Assembly (NCBI RefSeq): GCF_015070375.1
Contig: NZ_JADCLL010000006.1
Span: 186,001 to 250,000 of the forward strand
From: Nocardioides kribbensis
Lineage (GTDB): Bacteria > Actinomycetota > Actinomycetes > Propionibacteriales > Nocardioidaceae
Length of the DNA: 64,000 nt
Direction: 5' to 3'
Positions 45,889 to 53,727 of this stretch are shown piece after piece. Made by a program: the position numbers and the translations under genes. The notes beneath the pieces were generated by a model. The model searched no databases and had not been told where the DNA came from. It was given only the letters and a program-made list of their open reading frames with translations. How positions within the stretch are numbered: position 1 is the stretch's first letter; every line of letters starts with the position of its first letter.

Positions 45889-47789
45889 CGCTGACCCACC
45901 CCACCGAGCACACGACCGGGCACCCGACCGGGCACCCGACCGGGCACGCAGCCGACCCGACGGGCCCCGCCCCGCGGGCCGTCGACCCCGCCGACCACCT
46001 CACCCCGGAGCACCTCGCCGTCGCACAGCGACACCTGGTGGCCAAGGCGATCGCGGAGTACGCCCACGAGCGGATCATCGCCCCCGTGCCCGACCCCGGG
46101 GCCGGGCCCGGTGCCACGCCCGCCACGCCCGACGCGGCCGCGGCGGCCGACCCGGCGGCCTGGCTGCTGGAGACCGGGCGCGGGGCGGCGTACCGCTTCC
46201 GGGCGCGGCGGCTGGCCCTCGAGCACTGGGCGATCGAGGAGGAGAGCCTCGAGCGGCGCGTGGACGGCGAGCCCGCGCCCCTCGACGCCCAGGAGCTCGT
46301 GGTCGAGCTCGCCCCTGTGCTCGGCATCCCCGACGCGCTGGTGCCGACCTACCTCGAGGAGGTCGCCAGCACCCTGGCCGCGGCCTGCTGGAAGCTCGCG
46401 CACCGCCGGGTGCCGGTGGCCGAGCTGCTCGCGGCCGGCTACCAGGAGGTCGAGGCGGCGATGACCGAGGGCCACCCCGGCTTCGTGGCCAACAACGGGC
46501 GCATCGGCTTCGACCTCGACGACTACACCGCCTACGCCCCCGAGGCCGGGCGAGCGGTGCGGCTGGTGTGGCTGGCCGCTCGGCGCAGCGTCACCCGGCT
46601 CTCGCTGGGCGCCGGGCTCAGCGAGGAGCGGCTGTGGGCCGGCGAGCTCGACCCCGAGGTGCGGGCGGGCTTCGCGGCGCGGCTGCTCGCGCTGGGCCTG
46701 GACCCCGACGACTACACCTACCTGCCGCTGCACCCCTGGCAGTGGCGCAGCAAGGTCGCGGTCACCTTCGCCCCCGACCTCGCCCGGCGCGACCTCGTGC
46801 ACCTCGGCGAGAGCCCCGACGCCTACCGGGCCCAGCAGTCGATCCGCACGTTCTTCAACACCGACCGCCCCGAGCGGCACTACGTCAAGACCGCCCTGGC
46901 CATCCAGAACATGGGCTTCGTGCGGGGCCTCTCCCCCGCCTACATGGCCGTCACCCCCGCCATCAACGACTGGGTGGCCGACCTCGTCGCCGGCGACCCC
47001 ACGCTGGCCGGCTGCGGCTTCACGGTGCTGCGCGAGCGCGCGGCGGTCGGCTACACCGGCGACGCCTTCCACCGCCACACCGCCACCTCGCCCTACCGCA
47101 AGATGCTCGCGGCGCTGTGGCGCGAGAGCCCGCTGCCGCGGACCGGCCCCGGTGAGCGGCTGGCCACCATGGCCTCGCTGCTGCACCGCGACGCCGAGGG
47201 GCGGGCGCTGGCCACCGCGATGGTCGAGGCCTCGTCGCTGGACGCGCGCGAGTGGCTGCGCAGCTACCTGCACGCCTACGTGCGCCCGCTCGTGCACTGC
47301 CTGCTCGCCCATGACCTGGCCTTCATGCCGCACGGGGAGAACCTCGTGCTCGTGCTGCGCGACCACGTGCCGGTGCGGGCGCTGATGAAGGACGTCGGCG
47401 AGGAGGTCGCGGTCATGCACCCCGACCGTCCGCTGCCGGCCGAGGTGGAGCGGGTGCGCGCCGACGTCGAGCCCGACGTCAAGGCGCTCGCGCTGCACAC
47501 CGACGTCCTCGACGGCGTGCTGCGCCACCTCGCCGCGATCCTGCACGTCGACGGCGTGCTCGACCAGGACGACTTCTGGGCCGAGGTCGCGCGCTGCCTC
47601 GACCAGCACGCCGAGGAGCACCCGGAGCTCGCCGACGCCGTGGCGGCCTACGACCTGCGTCGCCCCACCTTCCGCCACTCCTGCCTCAATCGGCTCCAGC
47701 TGCGCAACACGCTGCAGATGGTCGACCTCGCCGACCAGTCCTCCTCGCTGCTCTACGCCGGGGAGCTGGTCAACCCGGTGGCCCGCTGA
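45885..47789 (+). CDS. desD: NIS siderophore synthetase DesD (IucA/IucC family)
   Basis: 634-residue NRPS-independent siderophore synthetase that joins and cyclises hydroxamate units with ATP. Signatures are GHPGFVANNGRIGFDLDDY, YLPLHPWQW, QQSIRTFFNTDRPERHYVKTALAIQNMGFVRGL and AHDLAFMPHGENLVLVLRDH. The N terminus contains a short repeat (TGHPTGHPTGHAAD). ATG 45885 overlaps the desC stop (ATGA). Product probably desferrioxamine B or E; the substrate specificity of the operon sets which. Confidence 0.94.
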   Translation: MTLTHPTEHTTGHPTGHPTGHAADPTGPAPRAVDPADHLTPEHLAVAQRHLVAKAIAEYAHERIIAPVPDPGAGPGATPATPDAAAAADPAAWLLETGRGAAYRFRARRLALEHWAIEEESLERRVDGEPAPLDAQELVVELAPVLGIPDALVPTYLEEVASTLAAACWKLAHRRVPVAELLAAGYQEVEAAMTEGHPGFVANNGRIGFDLDDYTAYAPEAGRAVRLVWLAARRSVTRLSLGAGLSEERLWAGELDPEVRAGFAARLLALGLDPDDYTYLPLHPWQWRSKVAVTFAPDLARRDLVHLGESPDAYRAQQSIRTFFNTDRPERHYVKTALAIQNMGFVRGLSPAYMAVTPAINDWVADLVAGDPTLAGCGFTVLRERAAVGYTGDAFHRHTATSPYRKMLAALWRESPLPRTGPGERLATMASLLHRDAEGRALATAMVEASSLDAREWLRSYLHAYVRPLVHCLLAHDLAFMPHGENLVLVLRDHVPVRALMKDVGEEVAVMHPDRPLPAEVERVRADVEPDVKALALHTDVLDGVLRHLAAILHVDGVLDQDDFWAEVARCLDQHAEEHPELADAVAAYDLRRPTFRHSCLNRLQLRNTLQMVDLADQSSSLLYAGELVNPVAR

Positions 47790-47823
47790 GGGCGGGCCCC
47801 GCCCCGACGGGGAGGATGGCGCG

Positions 47824-48348
47824 GTGGGGTGGCCTGGACACAGCGTGCTGCAGGTGCCGGTGGCGCCGCTGGACGGGTTCGTGCGCGGGCTCACCGGCCG
47901 GCAGGACGCGGCGTACCTGTCGCGCGACCCGGGCTTCACCCACGCCCACGTCACCGTGCTCGGGCCGTTCCTGGCCTCCCCCGACGCCGCCGAGACCGAG
48001 CGGGTGCGGCGCGTGGTGGCCTCGGTGGCGGCCTTCGAGGTGGTGCTGGAGCGGGTGGCGCGCTTCCCCGACGGCACGCTCCACCTCGTGCCGGAGCCCG
48101 ACGGGCCCTTCCGCGAGCTCACCGCGCGACTGGCCGAGGCCTTCCCGCAGTGCCCGCCCTACGAGGGGCGGTACGCCGAGCTGCACCCGCACCTCACCCT
48201 CGACCTGGCCGGCCCCGACGTCGACGAGGACTCGCTGCGCCTCGACCTCGGTGACCTGCTGCCCGCCCGCTGCCGCGCCGAGCGGGTCGACCTCGCGTGG
48301 TGGGAGCAGGGCGCGACCCGGCGGCTGGCCTGGTGGCCGCTGGGCTGA
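47824..48348 (+). CDS. 2H phosphoesterase-like (2'-5' RNA ligase family) protein
   Basis: 174-residue protein with the two HxTx motifs of the 2H superfamily: HAHVTVLGPF and HPHLTLDLAG, about 110 residues apart. Members include RNA 2',3'-cyclic phosphodiesterases and LigT. Role here unknown. GTG start at 47824, 35 bases after desD, so it could be read through from the siderophore operon, though no functional link is apparent. Confidence 0.78.
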   Translation: MGWPGHSVLQVPVAPLDGFVRGLTGRQDAAYLSRDPGFTHAHVTVLGPFLASPDAAETERVRRVVASVAAFEVVLERVARFPDGTLHLVPEPDGPFRELTARLAEAFPQCPPYEGRYAELHPHLTLDLAGPDVDEDSLRLDLGDLLPARCRAERVDLAWWEQGATRRLAWWPLG

Positions 48349-48444
48349 CCCTGCCGTCGGGGCCGCCGTCGGCACCCCTGACTACGGTGAGCCCGGTGAG
48401 CCCCGTGACCCCGGTGACCCCGACGCAGCCACCCCGGACCTCTC
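48349..48444. repeat. Gap with short gtgacccc-type repeats
   Basis: 48386-48422 holds about four 9-base units (gtgagcccg, gtgagcccc, gtgaccccg, gtgaccccg). No gene. Confidence 0.6.
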
Positions 48445-49071
48445 GTGGGTGAGGCGCCCGACGGCGCGGAGGGGCGGACCTTCCGCGGCGAGGACTGGTA
48501 CGCCGAGGACCTCGCCGCCGCCCGCTTCGTCGACTGCGCCTTCGTCGGCGTCGACCTCTCCGAGGTCACGACGAGGGGCGCGCTCTTCGAGCGCTGCCGC
48601 TTCGACTCCTGCCGACTCAACTCCTCGGTGCACGTGGCCACGGCCTTCGTGGGCTGCGAGCTGCGCGGCTGCAACCTCTTCGACGCGACCTTCGAGGGCT
48701 GCAAGACGACGGGCTCGACCTTCGCCTCGTGCACGACCCGGCCGATGCGGGTCGTCGGCGGGCAGTGGCGCGCCGTCGGTCTGCGGGGCGCCCGGCTCGC
48801 CGGGCTCGACCTCACCGGGCTCGACCTGCGCGAGAGCGACCTCGCGCTGGCCGACCTCACCGGCACGGTCCTGCGCGACTCTCAGCTGGGCGGGGCGAGC
48901 CTGCGCGAGGCCGACCTCGCGGGCGCCGACCTGCGCGGGGCAGACCTCGCGGGCGTCGACCTGGCCTCGGCCAGACTCGACGGGACGCGCCTCGACCTCG
49001 CCGGCGCCGTGCTGCTCGCCGAGCAGCACGGCGCCACCGTCGACGTCGGTCGGCGCGAGACCGCCGGCTGA
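48445..49071 (+). CDS. Pentapeptide-repeat protein
   Basis: 208-residue protein made mostly of A(D/N)LxX pentapeptides, for example ADLAGADLRGADLAGVDL near the C terminus and FVDCAFVGVDL and ATFEGCKTTGS in the first half. It would fold as a right-handed quadrilateral beta-helix. Some relatives (MfpA, Qnr) mimic DNA and protect gyrase from quinolones; many have no known role. GTG 48445 assumed. Confidence 0.85.
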   Translation: MGEAPDGAEGRTFRGEDWYAEDLAAARFVDCAFVGVDLSEVTTRGALFERCRFDSCRLNSSVHVATAFVGCELRGCNLFDATFEGCKTTGSTFASCTTRPMRVVGGQWRAVGLRGARLAGLDLTGLDLRESDLALADLTGTVLRDSQLGGASLREADLAGADLRGADLAGVDLASARLDGTRLDLAGAVLLAEQHGATVDVGRRETAG

Positions 49072-49279
49072 GGCGATCCAGCGAGCGGTGGTCGGGCCAG
49101 GAGCCTCGGCGGGCGTCGCGCCAGCACCCGCACCCGAGCGCCGCCGACGGGTCAGACCACGTCGCCGCCGACCTCGTCGCCCTCGTCCGACGACGGCGCG
49201 TCGTCGACCGACCAGGTCAGCTCCGCCGGCGGCGACCGTGTGCCCCGAACCCAGGCGGACGGTGGTCGCCGCCGACTCC
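49072..49279. other. Gap between convergent genes, no clear gene
   Basis: 208 bases after the pentapeptide gene. A short minus-strand frame ending at 49152 (tail ELTWSVDDAPSSDEGDE) has coding-like composition but no start I can support. See findings. Confidence 0.4.
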
Positions 49280-50023
49280 TCAGACCGCGGCCGGCTCCGC
49301 GCGACGGCGCCCCGGGATCCCACCGGTGGCGTTCACACCGGGCTCCCCCGAGGCCCCGGCGGGCTCTGCGGGCTCCGTGGGCTCCGTGGGCTCCGTGGGC
49401 TCGGTGGGCTCCGTGGGCTCCGAGGTGGACGCCGCCGGGTCGGCCAGGCCGACGCGCGAGAGCGGGACCAGCGCGACCACCGTGGCGGCGATCGAGGCGA
49501 GCACGGCCCAGGTCGGCACCCGCCCCCACTCGCCGAGCAGGAGCAGGAAGCCCGGCACCGTGCAGGTGGTGAAGGCCAGGATGAGGGTGAACCAACCGGT
49601 GAGGGCGGTGAGCCGCTCGCGGCCGAGGGCCAGGACGAGGAAGAACAGCGTCCACAGCACCGACCACTGCAGCCACAGCAGGCCGGTCGGGGTGTCGTCG
49701 AAGCGGACGATGTTGACGACGCCGAAGCCGAGGGCCATGACGGCGACCCACAGCGAGTACCACCCGACGCCGGTGCTGGCGTAGCCGGCCAGGTTGCAGA
49801 TGCCGACGTAGAGGTAGGTGAACCCGAACAGGAAGATCCCGGCCGCGCCGAGGATCTCGTCGGGGGTGTCGGCGGTGGCGATGAGGAAGAACGGGATCGC
49901 CGTCTGCAGCGCTCCCACGAAGAGGTTGAAGACGCCGGCGCCCTTCGCGTCGATCCTGCCGAGGAGCAGCAGGCCGTTGACGAAGAGGGCGGCGCCGACG
50001 AAGGTCAGTCCGACCGAGGACAT
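49280..50023 (-). CDS. AmiS/UreI family amide or urea channel
   Basis: 247-residue membrane protein with about six hydrophobic segments: VGLTFVGAALFVNGLLLLG, VFNLFVGALQTAIPFFL, GFTYLYVGICNLAGY and GLLWLQWSVLWTLFFLVLAL. This matches AmiS/UreI, which pass short amides or urea. The C terminus repeats EPT (SEPTEPTEPTEPTEPTEPA), encoded by a 9-base tandem repeat at 49372-49425. ATG 50023. Follows an acyl-CoA dehydrogenase-fold gene by 79 bases, so probably an operon. Confidence 0.85.
   Translation of the reverse strand: MSSVGLTFVGAALFVNGLLLLGRIDAKGAGVFNLFVGALQTAIPFFLIATADTPDEILGAAGIFLFGFTYLYVGICNLAGYASTGVGWYSLWVAVMALGFGVVNIVRFDDTPTGLLWLQWSVLWTLFFLVLALGRERLTALTGWFTLILAFTTCTVPGFLLLLGEWGRVPTWAVLASIAATVVALVPLSRVGLADPAASTSEPTEPTEPTEPTEPTEPAEPAGASGEPGVNATGGIPGRRRAEPAAV
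49372..49425. repeat. 9-base tandem repeat encoding Glu-Pro-Thr
   Basis: About six units of gggctccgt within the C-terminal tail of the AmiS/UreI-like gene, all in frame. Confidence 0.9.
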
Positions 50024-50102
50024 GGCGGGGCCTTTCTCGAGGGGTGTCCGGAGGAGGACGGTGCGGGGTCCGGTGCCGGGTCCGGCGCCGGGGTCGGCCG
50101 GG

Positions 50103-51365
50103 TCAGAAGTAGGCGTTGCCCGGGAAGCCGCTGCCGTTGACCTCGTGGTCGCCGATCGCGGAGGCCTTGAGGTAGGTCGGGTTGTGGGTCGCGATGGTGC
50201 GCACGTTGCGCCAGTGGCGGTCGAGGTTGTGCACCCGCTGGGTCGCCGAGGCGCCGCCGACGTCGAAGATCCGGGCGGCGGTGGCGTAGGAGAACCGGTC
50301 CACGGCCACCTTGGCCTGGGCGGCGGCCAGCTGCGCGGCCTCGGCGGCCTCGGGGGTCGGCAGCCCGTCGACGACCGAGTCGACCGCGTCCTGGAGCCGG
50401 TCGGCGGCGGCGAGCACGATGGCCTCCGCGGCGAACACGTCGGCCGAGATCTCCCCCACCACCTGCAGCACCTGGGCGTCGTGGCGCGGCTGCTGGGGCA
50501 CGTTGGCGTGGCTGAAGCCGCGGGTGCGGCTGCGCACCCGCTCCACCGCGTCGTTGCGCACGCTGCGGAGCACGCCGGCGGTGACGGCCTGCAGGTAGAG
50601 CTGGAGGAAGGCGCCCTGGTAGCTCGGGGCCTGGGGCCCGTCGGGCTCGCCGAGGTCGAAGAACTCACCGGGCTCGACGCGCACGTCGTCGAGGATGGTG
50701 GTGCCGGTGCCGGTCATGCGCTGGCCGAAGCCGTCCCAGTCGTCGGCGATCGTCACCCCGGCGCGGTCGACCGGGATGACGGCGCCGGCGATGCGGCCCT
50801 CGGGCGCCGCGGCCCAGATCTGGGTGTAGTCGGAGTAGATGCTCCCGGTGGAGTAGAACTTCGTGCCGTCGAGCCGGAAGCCGCCGTCACCGGAGGGGTC
50901 GGGGGTGATCGTGGTGTCGAAGTGCAGCCCCACCGGCTTGGCGCTCTGCTCGCTGAAGCCGTTGCCGACCAGCGCTCCCGAGGTGACGAGGTCGATCCCG
51001 TGGGCCCGCGCGGCGGCGTCGTCGGTCTGGAGCTGCTGCTCGACGAACCAGTAGTGGGCGCGCACGATGTGGGCCAGGTTGGAGTCGGCCTCGGCCAGCG
51101 CGATGAGCGTGGCGAAGAACTCCCGCATCGTGGCGCCGCCACCGCCCTCGGCGACCGGCACCCGCAGCCCGCCGAGGCCGGCCTCCTTGAACCACGCCAG
51201 GGGCTCGTGGGGCGGGTCGACCTCGAGCTCGCGCTCGGCCGCGCCGGCCCGGATGCGGTCGAGGAGGTCGCGCAGCTCGGGCGACCCCGGGCGTACGGCG
51301 GGGCCGCGACGCGTGCTCGTCGGGCCGGTGGCGGCGGGGGCGGTGGTGTGGGTGGGAGCGCTCAT
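50103..51365 (-). CDS. Acyl-CoA dehydrogenase-fold flavoprotein (SfnB/DszC-like)
   Basis: 420-residue protein with the acyl-CoA dehydrogenase fold: N-terminal helices (WFKEAGLGGLRVPVAEGGGG), a middle beta domain (GFSEQSAKPVGLHFDTTI, LDGTKFYSTGSIYSDYTQIWAAAPEG) and a C-terminal helical domain (AARIFDVGGASATQRVHNLDRHWRNVRTI). The lack of the usual catalytic Glu region and the HNLDRHWRN end resemble SfnB/DszC-type, FMNH2-dependent monooxygenases for organosulfur or nitrogen compounds. ATG 51365. Upstream sits a striking symmetric operator. Operon with an AmiS/UreI channel gene. Confidence 0.8.
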   Translation of the reverse strand: MSAPTHTTAPAATGPTSTRRGPAVRPGSPELRDLLDRIRAGAAERELEVDPPHEPLAWFKEAGLGGLRVPVAEGGGGATMREFFATLIALAEADSNLAHIVRAHYWFVEQQLQTDDAAARAHGIDLVTSGALVGNGFSEQSAKPVGLHFDTTITPDPSGDGGFRLDGTKFYSTGSIYSDYTQIWAAAPEGRIAGAVIPVDRAGVTIADDWDGFGQRMTGTGTTILDDVRVEPGEFFDLGEPDGPQAPSYQGAFLQLYLQAVTAGVLRSVRNDAVERVRSRTRGFSHANVPQQPRHDAQVLQVVGEISADVFAAEAIVLAAADRLQDAVDSVVDGLPTPEAAEAAQLAAAQAKVAVDRFSYATAARIFDVGGASATQRVHNLDRHWRNVRTIATHNPTYLKASAIGDHEVNGSGFPGNAYF

Positions 51366-51410
51366 GACGGGCCTTCCTGGTCGGTGCGGTGGTCGCCCGA
51401 GGACCGACCC

Positions 51411-51448
51411 GCAAACAGACTTAACTCGACCAAGTTACTGCTGTTTGC
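51411..51448. promoter_or_regulatory. 38-base symmetric operator upstream of the flavoprotein gene
   Basis: Two nested, perfectly centred inverted repeats: GCAAACAG (51411-51418) with CTGTTTGC (51441-51448), and TAACT (51422-51426) with AGTTA (51433-51437). Both share the centre 51429.5. It is an AT-rich island about 45 bases upstream of the ATG at 51365. It looks like a dimer or double-dimer regulator site; no regulator gene is adjacent. Confidence 0.75.
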
Positions 51449-51611
51449 TCCGCGTCGAGGCCCTGTCCCACCACGGACGTGCCTGGTTCTGCCGACACGG
51501 CGCACTGCGGAACCGTGCACGCGGGCCCGCACCCGGGCCCGCGCCAGAGTCCGCACCCGGGCCCCGCGCGGCCCGCGTCGCGGCGGACCCCTCGGCCCGC
51601 CGGGGACCGGG
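51449..51611. other. Intergenic stretch, no gene seen
   Basis: 163 bases between the DUF6461-like gene end and the operator. 51520-51570 has runs of gcacccgggcccgc-like units. Nothing else recognised. Confidence 0.4.
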
Positions 51612-52274
51612 TCAGTCCGCCGGCTGCTGCGCCGGCTCGTAGGTGAGCGAGGCCACCCAGAAGCGCTCGACGTCCTGGAGCCGGTCGAGGTCCTCGACGC
51701 TCAGCTCGACCCCGGTGACGTGCTCGACCATGGCCAGGGCCACGGCCAGCGCGTCGGGCGGACCGGTCGGCTCCTCCCCGTCGGCGACGTCGGCGGGGGC
51801 GACCGGCGCGGGCGCCGGGACGGGGTCCTCGGCGTCGAGGTCGATCCAGGCCCGGTCGAAGAGCGGGCGGAGGTCGTCGGGCACCTGGGTGGGGTCGTCG
51901 AGGAAGACGTACTCGTCGGCGTCGAAGACCACCCTCCCGTCGCGGGCGAAGCCGAAGCGGTCGTGGGCCTGCACGTTGGAGCGCGCGACCGCGGCGGTGC
52001 GCCCTCCGGCCGAGAGCCGTCGCAGCGCCTCGAGGCTCGGGTCGGCGTAGCCGGTGGGCTCGGCGGCCAGCACGCCGCCGGCGACCTCGAGGAGGGCGTA
52101 GGCGGAGTGGTCCTCCTCGAAGGCATCGCCCAGCGCGACCCGGCGCCCCAGGTCGACCCCCAGCACCTCGGCCACCTCCTCGCGCGTCGCGCCGGTCACC
52201 ACGACGAACGTGGCCTCCGTGTCGAGCCCGACCTCCTCGAGGACCTCCGCGTAGTGCTCCGCCGTCGCCGCCAT
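51612..52274 (-). CDS. DUF6461-like actinobacterial protein
   Basis: 220-residue soluble, acidic protein: FVVVTGATREEVAEVLGVDLG, then YALLEVAGGVLAAEPTGYADPSLEALRRLSAGGRTAAVARSNVQAHDRFGFARDGRVVFDADEYVFL. The order (short strand, regulated Trp/Glu-poor core, GGR-VxN-x-FxxxxDG) resembles actinobacterial DUF6461 proteins. An Ala/Pro linker precedes the C-terminal segment. Function unknown. ATG 52274; minus strand, downstream of the TetR gene by 45 bases, so possibly cotranscribed. Confidence 0.65.
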   Translation of the reverse strand: MAATAEHYAEVLEEVGLDTEATFVVVTGATREEVAEVLGVDLGRRVALGDAFEEDHSAYALLEVAGGVLAAEPTGYADPSLEALRRLSAGGRTAAVARSNVQAHDRFGFARDGRVVFDADEYVFLDDPTQVPDDLRPLFDRAWIDLDAEDPVPAPAPVAPADVADGEEPTGPPDALAVALAMVEHVTGVELSVEDLDRLQDVERFWVASLTYEPAQQPAD

Positions 52275-52319
52275 GCGATCACCCTAGGGCGGACCGAGCC
52301 CGGCGCCCGAGCCGGCGCC

Positions 52320-52913
52320 TCAGCCCCGCGGGGGCGGTGCGACGCGACAGCGCAGCCGGATGCCGTCGAGGACGATGCCCAGGCCCGCCGCGAAGTCGGA
52401 GCGCTCCCGCGGCTGGTCCTCGATGGCGCCGGCGCTGCCGGCCTGCAGGTGAGTCTGCTCGTCGAGGGTGTGGCCGAAGACGAAGTGCAGCAGGGTCCGC
52501 GTCGCCGTGCCGGCCAGGGCCGGGTCGAGGCCGCTGTCGGCCAGCGCGGCGGCCAGGTCGCGCCCGGGGGCGGCGGCGCCGAGGCCGAAGGCGTGCACGG
52601 TGGCCACGAGCTCGGCCCCGTCGCGGTAGGCCAGCATCGCCTCGCGCAGCTCGGTGCAGACCGCGACGACACGGTCGTCCCAGGAGCCGTCGGGCACGGT
52701 GTCGCGCGGGGTGTCGCGCGGGGCCCGTCCGCGGGCGAGCACCTCGTCGGCCACGGCGGCGAGCAGGGTCTGCTTGCTGGCGAAGTGGTGGTAGAGCGCG
52801 CTGGGGCGCACCCCGAGCTCGCCGCCGAGCCGGCGCATCGTGAGGTCGGCGAGGCCGTAGGTGTCGAGCACCTCGACGGCGCGGGCCACGATGTCGGGGC
52901 GGCGGTAGGACAT
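52320..52913 (-). CDS. bioQ: TetR family repressor, BioQ-like
   Basis: 197-residue regulator with an N-terminal HTH: SYRRPDIVARAVEVLDTYGLADLTMRRLGGELGVRPSALYHHFASKQTLLAAVADEVL. Divergent from bioYMN, with an operator of the BioQ type between them. BioQ represses biotin uptake and synthesis genes in Corynebacterium and Mycobacterium. ATG 52913 is chosen as domain start; an upstream in-frame start at 52949 would add 12 residues. The symbol rests on operator and context. Confidence 0.82.
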   Translation of the reverse strand: MSYRRPDIVARAVEVLDTYGLADLTMRRLGGELGVRPSALYHHFASKQTLLAAVADEVLARGRAPRDTPRDTVPDGSWDDRVVAVCTELREAMLAYRDGAELVATVHAFGLGAAAPGRDLAAALADSGLDPALAGTATRTLLHFVFGHTLDEQTHLQAGSAGAIEDQPRERSDFAAGLGIVLDGIRLRCRVAPPPRG

Positions 52914-52970
52914 CTCACTCCTCGGTCGGCCGGCGCACGCGTTGACCACGGACGCCGCACCACCCTAACC

Positions 52971-52983
52971 TGAACGCCGTTCA
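52971..52983. promoter_or_regulatory. BioQ operator (perfect 13-base palindrome)
   Basis: TGAACGCCGTTCA, a perfect palindrome, matches the BioQ motif TGAAC-N3-GTT(A/C)(C/A) known from actinobacteria. It lies 58 bases upstream of bioQ and 45 upstream of bioY, in position to control both. Confidence 0.85.
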
Positions 52984-53027
52984 GCCGGCGACCGTCCGGC
53001 GTGGCCCACCCGCACGACGAGGACCCC

Positions 53028-53708
53028 ATGACGACGCAGCAGCCGGCTCCCGCCTCCGACCACACCACCACCGGCCACCCGGCCGACCACCCCGGCGCCG
53101 ACCCGGCGTACGACGGACGCGGCGGCTCGACCTCCTCGCGGCTGCGCTCGACGACCACCGGCATCGCGCTGGTCGCCGCCTTCGCGGCGCTCATCTCGGC
53201 CTGCGCCTACGTCGGGGCGATCCCCGTGGGTGGCGCCAGCGTGCCGATCACGCTGCAGACCTTCGGCGTGATGCTGGCCGGTTGCCTGCTCGGACCGGTG
53301 CGCGGCTTCCTGGCCGTCACCCTCTACCTCGTGCTCGGCGCCGTGGGCCTGCCCGTCTTCGCCGAGCACTCCTCGGGGCTCGGCGTCTTCACCGGCCCCA
53401 GCGCCGGCTACCTCGTCGGCTTCCCGCTCGCCGCGCTCGCCGCCGGCGTGCTGGTCAAGTACGTCGCCGGGCGCCGCGGCAAGACCCGCGCCCTCGTCGT
53501 CTTCGCCTGCTCCTTCGTCGCGAGCGCGCTCGTGCTGCACACCGCCGGCATCGTCGGCATGAAGCTCTACTTCGACGTGTCGTGGCGCGAGGCGATCAGC
53601 TACGACGCCCCCTTCTGGATCGGCGACGTCGTCAAGACCTCACTGGTCGCCCTGGTGGCCGCCGAGGTGCACCGCGCCTTCCCCCAGCTGCTGCACGGCC
53701 GTCGCTGA
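53028..53708 (+). CDS. bioY: Biotin transporter substrate-binding membrane protein BioY
   Basis: 226-residue ECF S-component. After a 45-residue His/Pro/Asp-rich N-terminal extension come about six hydrophobic segments: IALVAAFAALISACAYVGAIPVGGASVPITLQTFGVMLAGCLLGPVRGFLAVTLYLVLGAVGLPVFA is the BioY signature block. Then GLGVFTGPSAGYLVGFPLAALAAG. It binds biotin and, with BioM and BioN, imports it. ATG 53028. Confidence 0.95.
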   Translation: MTTQQPAPASDHTTTGHPADHPGADPAYDGRGGSTSSRLRSTTTGIALVAAFAALISACAYVGAIPVGGASVPITLQTFGVMLAGCLLGPVRGFLAVTLYLVLGAVGLPVFAEHSSGLGVFTGPSAGYLVGFPLAALAAGVLVKYVAGRRGKTRALVVFACSFVASALVLHTAGIVGMKLYFDVSWREAISYDAPFWIGDVVKTSLVALVAAEVHRAFPQLLHGRR

Positions 53709-53727
53709 CCTCGCGCCGCGCCGCCCC

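Noticed and set aside
47824..48348. 2H phosphoesterase as part of the siderophore pathway
   Set aside because: It is adjacent to desD but the family has no known siderophore role; proximity alone is not enough.
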